From NCBI GenBank assembly GCA_002701765.1, contig NZXB01000005.1, forward strand, positions 1 to 9,858: a stretch of DNA of 9,858 nucleotides. The letters are read 5' to 3'. A program made the position numbers and the translations under genes. Below the pieces are notes generated by a model that was not told the DNA's origin, did not search any database, and saw only the letters and a program-made list of their open reading frames with translations. The DNA comes from Porticoccaceae bacterium (GTDB lineage: Bacteria > Pseudomonadota > Gammaproteobacteria > Pseudomonadales > Porticoccaceae). This document shows, one piece after another, positions 5,141 to 9,858 of the stretch; position 1 is the first letter of the stretch; the number at the start of each line of letters is the position of its first letter.

Positions 5141-6454
5141 ATGATCATTAACAGAAAAAAAATATGGTCTTTATCATGGCCATTGATTATTGCTAACTTT
5201 ACTATTCCACTTGTTGGATTGACTGACACTATCATTATGGGGCATATGCCTGATAGCGTTTATATTGCAGCAATTGCAATCGGCGGTATTATTTTTAACT
5301 TTATGTACGCTGGTCTAAATTTCCTAAGAATGGGTACTACGGGGATTGTTGCTCAAAATTTTGGAAGTAATAATTTTGAAGAAGTTTTTTTCAGTTTACT
5401 AAGAACATTAATTATAGCTTTTACAATTGGTATTATATTATTTCTGCTTAAAAATTATTTATATGATTTATCAATCTATTTTTTAACTCCTAATGAGCAA
5501 GTTCAAGAATTTTACAAAGAATATCTGTTTGTAAGAATGATTGGATTACCAGCAGGATTATTAAATATAGTTTTTCTAGGTTGGTTTTTTGGAATGCAAA
5601 AAACAAAATCAGTTATGTTGCAATTAATTACGATCAATATTGTAAATATTATTGCATCACTCTATTTAGCAGTTTTTCTAGATTATGGAATATTTGGAGT
5701 AGCTTTAGGAAGTGTAATCGCTCAATGTTCAGGACTTATTTTGTCTATAATAATTTTCATGTACTATTATTATAAGTTAAATTTTAGATCCTATAAACTT
5801 TATAAAATATTAAATATGGGTAGTTTTTTAAATTTATTTTCAATTAGTAGACATTTATTTTTAAGAACCATGTTGTTAGTAGCTGTTCAAGCCTACGTAA
5901 TTAAAAAAGCTGGCTTAATAGGTGTTGATCAACTTGCTACTATTGAAATTTTACTAGTTATCTTTAGTTTATCATCATATTCCTTAGATGCTTTTGCTCA
6001 TTCTGCTGAGTCAACTGTTGGTGTTTCTATAGGTTCGAAAAATAAACTTAATATTTTTAAAGCAATTAGAAACACAACAGAGTTGGCCTTAATGTTTTCA
6101 ATCATTATAGGAATAATTTTATACGTGTTTAACTTTTACATAATTGCACTATTTACAGATATAACAATTCTAAGAAACCTAACAAATGAGTTGTGGGGAT
6201 TAGTTGTCATAACACCCTTTATTTCAATGTTAGCCTTTCAATTAGATGGTATTTTCATAGGCGCAACTTTAGCTAAAGAAATGAGAAATTGTATAATATT
6301 CTCATCCATTATTTTTTATTTAATTTTAGAATATTTTATAAGAGATAACTTAGATTTAAAAAGTTTATATTCATGCTTTCTCTTTTTTTTAATTCTAAGA
6401 GGTTTCTTTCTAACCATTTATTTACCTCGAGTATTTAAGTTGGTTAAAAATTAA
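5141..6454 (+). CDS. MATE-family efflux transporter (DinF clade)
   Basis: The 437-residue polytopic inner-membrane protein shows about 12 hydrophobic spans. TM1 contains PLVGLTDTIIMGHM (23-36), with D29 in the position of the conserved proton/sodium-site aspartate of DinF-type MATEs. The TM2 to loop region has FLRMGTTGIVAQNFG (61-75). SLDAFAHSAESTVGVSIG (281-298) and FQLDGIFIGAT (366-376) are the second-half repeats typical of the clade. MATE pumps exchange Na+ or H+ for cationic drugs or metabolites; the substrate here is unknown. Length is typical. Start ATG at 5141 is in an AATGATCATT palindrome with no SD. It is 49 bp after the RraA gene and 64 bp before a four-span membrane protein, so co-transcription is plausible but not shown. 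Confidence 0.9.
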   Translation: MIINRKKIWSLSWPLIIANFTIPLVGLTDTIIMGHMPDSVYIAAIAIGGIIFNFMYAGLNFLRMGTTGIVAQNFGSNNFEEVFFSLLRTLIIAFTIGIILFLLKNYLYDLSIYFLTPNEQVQEFYKEYLFVRMIGLPAGLLNIVFLGWFFGMQKTKSVMLQLITINIVNIIASLYLAVFLDYGIFGVALGSVIAQCSGLILSIIIFMYYYYKLNFRSYKLYKILNMGSFLNLFSISRHLFLRTMLLVAVQAYVIKKAGLIGVDQLATIEILLVIFSLSSYSLDAFAHSAESTVGVSIGSKNKLNIFKAIRNTTELALMFSIIIGIILYVFNFYIIALFTDITILRNLTNELWGLVVITPFISMLAFQLDGIFIGATLAKEMRNCIIFSSIIFYLILEYFIRDNLDLKSLYSCFLFFLILRGFFLTIYLPRVFKLVKN

Positions 6455-6518
6455 ATATATATTCTAAAAGAATTTTAACTTAAAAATGTTTATAATAATT
6501 AGGTAAGTAAATAAATAA

Positions 6519-6956
6519 ATGGGAAATCAAGAAGAATTCAATAAGCTGTCTTTTAGGCGTATGATTTTGGTGATGGCTTTTATATCAATATTAATATCTT
6601 TAATTCCTAGCATTTTTAATTTTGAGAAATATTATGGTTTAAGTCGATTTGTTGATCAAGGTATTATAAGTAGTTACTTAGACAATGAGTTTGAATTATA
6701 TCTGACAGTTTTCATGTCTATTTTTTCTTTAACAAGCTATATCTTAATTTATTTCTTTGTGCCTTTCGGAAATTACATTTTCTTAGTATATCTGATATTT
6801 AATTTTATAATTGTTATGTTTGGAGGAGATCAAATTAATTATGGATTTTTATATCCATTAGAGTGGTTTAAAAACGTTTCAGAGGCTTTTTTATTATATT
6901 GGATGTTTTTTGGTAATGTAAAAGACCATTTTCTATTTAAAAAAAATATTTCTTAA
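6519..6956 (+). CDS. Four-span membrane protein of unknown function
   Basis: This 145-residue protein has hydrophobic segments at about 14-31, 59-80, 84-101 and 117-132. A soluble loop of about 28 residues lies between the first two (FEKYYGLSRFVDQG...). No signature residues or family are recognised. It is small for a transporter and might be a subunit, regulator or sensor. Start ATG at 6519 has only AGG 15 bases upstream, a poor ribosome-binding site. It follows the MATE gene by 64 bp and precedes the PF06684 gene by 23 bp, making it the most likely partner of these in one transcript. Confidence 0.7.
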   Translation: MGNQEEFNKLSFRRMILVMAFISILISLIPSIFNFEKYYGLSRFVDQGIISSYLDNEFELYLTVFMSIFSLTSYILIYFFVPFGNYIFLVYLIFNFIIVMFGGDQINYGFLYPLEWFKNVSEAFLLYWMFFGNVKDHFLFKKNIS

Positions 6957-6979
6957 ACTTTAATTATGAAGGATATTCT

Positions 6980-7558
6980 ATGGAATTTAATATTAGAAAA
7001 GTCATTTTATTAAAAGAAGAGATTTTTCATGAAAATGGACCTGTTCAGATTATACCTAGACTGAGAGGAGCTGCCATTGCTATTGTTGCCAATCCATATG
7101 CAGGTAAATACCATGAAGATTTGCAATCAGGAACAGAAAATCTTAAGGAGCTTGGTTTAATGCTAACTGACAGGCTTATATCTTCTCTAGGTGGGATTAA
7201 AGGTATTGATGGATATGGAAAAGCCGCTTTGGCGGGAGAAAATGGAGAATTAGAGCACACTGCTTTATGGCATGTTCCAGGTGGATATGCAATGCGGCAA
7301 AGATTGAGTAATTCTAAAGCAATAGTTCCTTCAGCTATGAAAGTGGCAGGTATGGGATCTTCAATTGATATTCCCTTAGGGCATACTAATGCAGCATATG
7401 TAAGAAGTCATTTTGATGCCTATGAAGTTAATGTAACTGACAGTCCACGAGCCAATGAAATCATGTTTTGCTTAGCAATGACAAAAGGGCCTAGGATACA
7501 CAATAGAATGGGTGGGTTGGAAGCAAAAGATATCTTAGGCGAAGATGGTTTGAGATAA
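6980..7558 (+). CDS. Amino acid synthesis family protein (PF06684/DUF1185)
   Basis: The 192-residue protein matches the PF06684 'amino acid synthesis' family in order. RKVILLKEEIFHENG is at 6-20, IPRLRGAAIAIVANPYAGKYHEDL at 25-48, GYGKAALAGENGELEHTALWH at 78-98 with E86 and E92/H93, and KAIVPSAMKVAGMGSSIDIPLGH at 113-135. Then come AAYVRSHFDAYEV at 138-150 and PRANEI and NRMGGL near the end. The family adopts a chorismate-mutase-like fold, and its reaction is not settled. Members are found beside amidohydrolases and transport genes. AAGGA at 6969-6973, six bases before ATG, is a good SD. Bases 7201-7320 hold 52 G or C out of 120, while 5401-5460 in the MATE gene holds 10 of 60, so this gene is clearly less AT-rich. 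Gly/Ala-rich content could explain this without transfer. Its stop is 5 bp from the stop of the convergent oxygenase. Confidence 0.9.
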   Translation: MEFNIRKVILLKEEIFHENGPVQIIPRLRGAAIAIVANPYAGKYHEDLQSGTENLKELGLMLTDRLISSLGGIKGIDGYGKAALAGENGELEHTALWHVPGGYAMRQRLSNSKAIVPSAMKVAGMGSSIDIPLGHTNAAYVRSHFDAYEVNVTDSPRANEIMFCLAMTKGPRIHNRMGGLEAKDILGEDGLR

Positions 7559-7563
7559 CTAAA

Positions 7564-8478
7564 TTATATAATTTTATGAACGTAAGTTTCATCATATCTT
7601 TGAGATAAATATTCACCCGCTACAAGGTTTTTTTCATCAGAGATAATAGTATCATATTGAGGATTAAAGAAAAATGGTATTGAAAACCTTTCCTTATTAG
7701 TTCCTATAACTTTATGAGGTGTTGCTCTAATTTTTTGATTTGACCAAATCTCTAGCATGTCTCCAAAATTTATTATTATTTCATTTTTTTTTGCAGTTAC
7801 CGGCTCCCATTTTTTTGAAGGCAGTTCTACTTCTAATCCAGGTGTTCCGTCTGTAAATAAAAGGGTTAAACAGCCATAATCAGTATGTGGAGCAATCCCA
7901 AAATCATTATCAGTAAGTTCTTTAGATCTTTTGGGATAGTAATTACATCTGAGTAGTGCCATAGGAAGATTAAACTTATCTGCAAAGTAGTTAGTCGAAT
8001 AGTTAAGTGAAATTTCAATTTGTTTTAAAATAGAAATTGAAATTTGACTACATAAATTATAAAATTCCATAATTCTTTTTTCAAAAAGTGGTATTTTATC
8101 TGGCCAAATATTTTTTGAATAATAAGGCAAATCTTGAAACTTATGTTCAACTGTTATTTTTGGCCCACAGTCAAATATTTCTTTATTATCAGGATTGAAA
8201 TCTGAGTTAACTTGTTCTGCTTTTATGCCACCCCAACCTCTGTTTGAAGCTGTCTTTGACATGTTAACTTTATTTTTTTCGTTAAAACTTTGTTTAAAAA
8301 ATGTTTTGTATAAAGAAAAAACATTTGCAATTTTATTACTATTAATAGGATAATTTTTCATTATTAAAAAACCATATTCATTCACGGCAACTCTTAGTTT
8401 TTTAAGTTCTTTATAATTATCATCCTGATTATTATTACATAATAAGTTATAATCTATTCTTGGAATTTGGTTTGACAT
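7564..8478 (-). CDS. 2-oxoglutarate/Fe(II)-dependent oxygenase, isopenicillin N synthase type
   Basis: The 304-residue protein starts with the N-terminal part typical of the family (IPRIDY...AVNEYGFLIMKNYPI). The catalytic jelly-roll comes later. Iron ligands are H198 and D200 in APHTDYG and H255 in ATPHKV, forming the HxD...H facial triad. R264/S266 in RFSIPFFFNP is the 2-oxoglutarate-binding RxS motif. Also typical are LLFTDGTPGLEV and INFGDMLEIWSN. Members hydroxylate or oxidise small molecules; the substrate is unknown. I chose ATG at 8478 because the family N-terminus begins there; a GTG three codons earlier (8487) is possible. No SD is visible. It lies 56 bp downstream of the photolyase-like gene, same strand, and may be co-transcribed with it. 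It ends 5 bp from the convergent PF06684 gene. Confidence 0.9.
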   Translation of the reverse strand: MSNQIPRIDYNLLCNNNQDDNYKELKKLRVAVNEYGFLIMKNYPINSNKIANVFSLYKTFFKQSFNEKNKVNMSKTASNRGWGGIKAEQVNSDFNPDNKEIFDCGPKITVEHKFQDLPYYSKNIWPDKIPLFEKRIMEFYNLCSQISISILKQIEISLNYSTNYFADKFNLPMALLRCNYYPKRSKELTDNDFGIAPHTDYGCLTLLFTDGTPGLEVELPSKKWEPVTAKKNEIIINFGDMLEIWSNQKIRATPHKVIGTNKERFSIPFFFNPQYDTIISDEKNLVAGEYLSQRYDETYVHKII

Positions 8479-8534
8479 AAAAATCACTTTTTATAAATAA
8501 TTTATCATATGAATTAAAATATATTTGTGAAGTA

Positions 8535-9858
8535 TTATTTAGTTGTTCTAGTATTTATAAAATCAATTGCTTTAGCAAAAATAAGTTCTTTTCTATCAAT
8601 ATTCATCCTCTCTAAGGATTTCACTAAAATTGCTAGTCTTGGATTACTTTGGAAAAAAGAAATATTTTCACTCATAAACATCCAGTACAAGCCATCAACT
8701 ACATCACACCAATCATCTTTTTTGTAATTACTCATTTTTAAAATATAATTTGATCCACAAGAATATGGTTTTGTAGCAAATATACCCCCATCTGCAAAAG
8801 TCCCCATTCCATAAACATTTGGAACCATTACCCAATCTGAGGAATCTACAAACATTTCCATAAACCATCTGTAGATTTCATCTGGATGTATTTTTGATAG
8901 ATTCATTATATTGCATATGACCATTAATCTAGGAATATGGTGGGTATATCCAAATTTAAGACAGTCTTTTATTGCATCATCCAATGGATCTATTCCTGTA
9001 GTTCCTTCGTACCAATCTTTTGTTAATTTTCGTTGATGGTTCCAGTGGTTTGAATTAATTTCTTCATTACCTTTATAGTGGTATATGCCTCTAATAAATT
9101 CTCTCCATCCAATAATTTGACGAATAAATCCTTCTAAGGAATTAATAGGAACTGATTTTAATTGAGAGAATTCTAACGCCTTTTTAATAACCTCATCTGG
9201 AGTTATTAAACCCATGTTAAGAATAGGACTGATAGCACTATGAAAAAGAAAGTTGTTCTCTGATCTAATTGCATCCTCATAATTACCAAAATTTGAAAAT
9301 TTATTTTCAAAAAAATTATCCAACCACATTAATGATTCTTCTCTGTCAGTTGGCATCCACAAATAATCTGTAGATCCAGGATGGTCATGAAAGAAAGAAT
9401 TTATTGTTAATTTTAAGGATTTAAATTTGTTGTCATCTTGGATTGGAGGTATTTTAGGGATATCAATATTTTTTGGTAATTTTTTTCTATTATCTTCGTC
9501 ATATGACCATTTTCCACCTAAAGGTTTATTTTGATCATCAATTAATATGGACAATTTTTGACGTATTTTTTGATAAAAACTAGCCATTCTTATTAATTTT
9601 TTTTGACTTTTTAAAAATTCCTTAAATTCTAACCTTGATGTTAAAAACATTGGGTTGTTAATGGTTTCATGATTTAGTTTGTTTGCTGAGATAAAATTGT
9701 TAAATCTTTTTTCAAAAAAATGGTCTTCAATTTCAAAGTATTTAATCTTAGAAATATCTTCTTTTTTTATAACCTTTAAAAATTTATCTTCGAAAACATC
9801 CTTAAAATTATCATCTTCTATTGAATGATAATATACCTCATATCCATTTTTAACTAAA
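8535..9858 (-). CDS. Cryptochrome/photolyase-related protein (PF04244), N-terminus beyond the window
   Basis: The frame stays open from 8535 to the right edge, so about 440 residues are visible and the first 60-80 are missing. The ATG at 9650 is internal: in-frame sequence upstream continues the family N-terminal domain (NGYEVYYHSIEDD, KYFEIEDHFFEKRF). Counted from that ATG, the FAD-domain motifs are GGKWSYDEDNRK (45-56), GWREFIRGIYH (181-191), GYTHHIPRLMV (234-244), WVMVPNVYGMGTFADGG (273-289) and KPYSCGSNYILKMSNY (294-309). Characterised members are FeS-containing (6-4) photolyases of the PhrB type. By remembered alignment the four cluster cysteines of PhrB (350, 438, 441, 454) correspond here to P222, two residues lost in the YKKDDW segment, and the retained C315. 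A cluster is therefore unlikely. Repair versus signalling cannot be decided. The 2OG oxygenase follows 56 bp downstream. Confidence 0.92.
   Translation of the reverse strand, partial: LVKNGYEVYYHSIEDDNFKDVFEDKFLKVIKKEDISKIKYFEIEDHFFEKRFNNFISANKLNHETINNPMFLTSRLEFKEFLKSQKKLIRMASFYQKIRQKLSILIDDQNKPLGGKWSYDEDNRKKLPKNIDIPKIPPIQDDNKFKSLKLTINSFFHDHPGSTDYLWMPTDREESLMWLDNFFENKFSNFGNYEDAIRSENNFLFHSAISPILNMGLITPDEVIKKALEFSQLKSVPINSLEGFIRQIIGWREFIRGIYHYKGNEEINSNHWNHQRKLTKDWYEGTTGIDPLDDAIKDCLKFGYTHHIPRLMVICNIMNLSKIHPDEIYRWFMEMFVDSSDWVMVPNVYGMGTFADGGIFATKPYSCGSNYILKMSNYKKDDWCDVVDGLYWMFMSENISFFQSNPRLAILVKSLERMNIDRKELIFAKAIDFINTRTTK

Noticed and set aside
5581..5775. 64-codon frame inside the MATE gene
   Set aside because: A second frame within a well-supported transporter, Cys/Tyr/Asn-rich and without an SD.
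6461..6477. ATTCT-AAA-AGAAT hairpin followed by TTTT after the MATE gene
   Set aside because: Five A/T-rich pairs and a short T-run are too weak to call a terminator.
7045..7260. 71-codon minus-strand frame opposite the PF06684 gene
   Set aside because: Antisense shadow of a strongly recognised family protein; proline/serine-rich reading is typical of such shadows.
8527..8727. 66-codon plus-strand frame opposite the photolyase-like gene end
   Set aside because: Antisense to conserved residues of the photolyase-like C-terminus with no supporting motif.

Overview
The window is strongly AT-rich and densely packed, with short intergenic gaps, small proteins and few G/C-rich features. The gene set is an alphaproteobacterial TPR lipid-exported-type protein, a NaChBac-type sodium channel, an RraA-family aldolase, a DinF-type MATE pump, a PF06684 'amino acid synthesis' protein and a PF04244 photolyase-like protein. 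Together with the low G+C this suggests a streamlined planktonic marine alphaproteobacterium, most likely SAR11/Pelagibacterales. That assignment is inference from composition and remembered family distribution; no rRNA or other phylogenetic marker is present. I see no mobile element, CRISPR array, tRNA or rRNA.

Layout. (1) 1-713: an exported TPR protein on the + strand. (2) 805-1842, - strand: a voltage-gated sodium channel followed 15 nt later by an 80-residue CxxC/CxxC protein, probably one transcript. (3) 2002-3593, + strand: a train of small genes. Three are unrecognised or only loosely recognised proteins and one is a small GIY-YIG (Uri-type) protein. A perfect 13-bp hairpin, a near-consensus Shine-Dalgarno (SD) with a 23-codon ORF, and a 47-residue single-span membrane protein follow. 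(4) 3625-4388, - strand: two small unknown proteins, one secreted. (5) 4444-7558, + strand: RraA-family protein, MATE exporter, four-span membrane protein and PF06684 protein. (6) 7564 to the right edge, - strand: a 2OG-Fe(II) oxygenase of the isopenicillin-N-synthase type, lying downstream of a cryptochrome/photolyase-related protein whose N-terminus is beyond the window.

How they may work together. The channel could couple a sodium or voltage signal to physiology, with the zinc-ribbon-like protein as a co-expressed partner. RraA and PF06684 proteins are both accessory enzymes of small-acid or amino-acid catabolic and anabolic clusters. Their sharing a strand block with an exporter hints at one metabolic function, but no substrate can be named. 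The photolyase-like gene and the oxygenase are separated by only about 56 nt on one strand and may be co-transcribed.

The points most worth a second look are the hairpin/strong-SD/micro-ORF unit at 3213-3328, the A7 run and TTG start joining two small ORFs at 2557-2567, the apparent loss of the [4Fe-4S] ligands in the photolyase-like protein, and the channel plus CxxC-protein pair.
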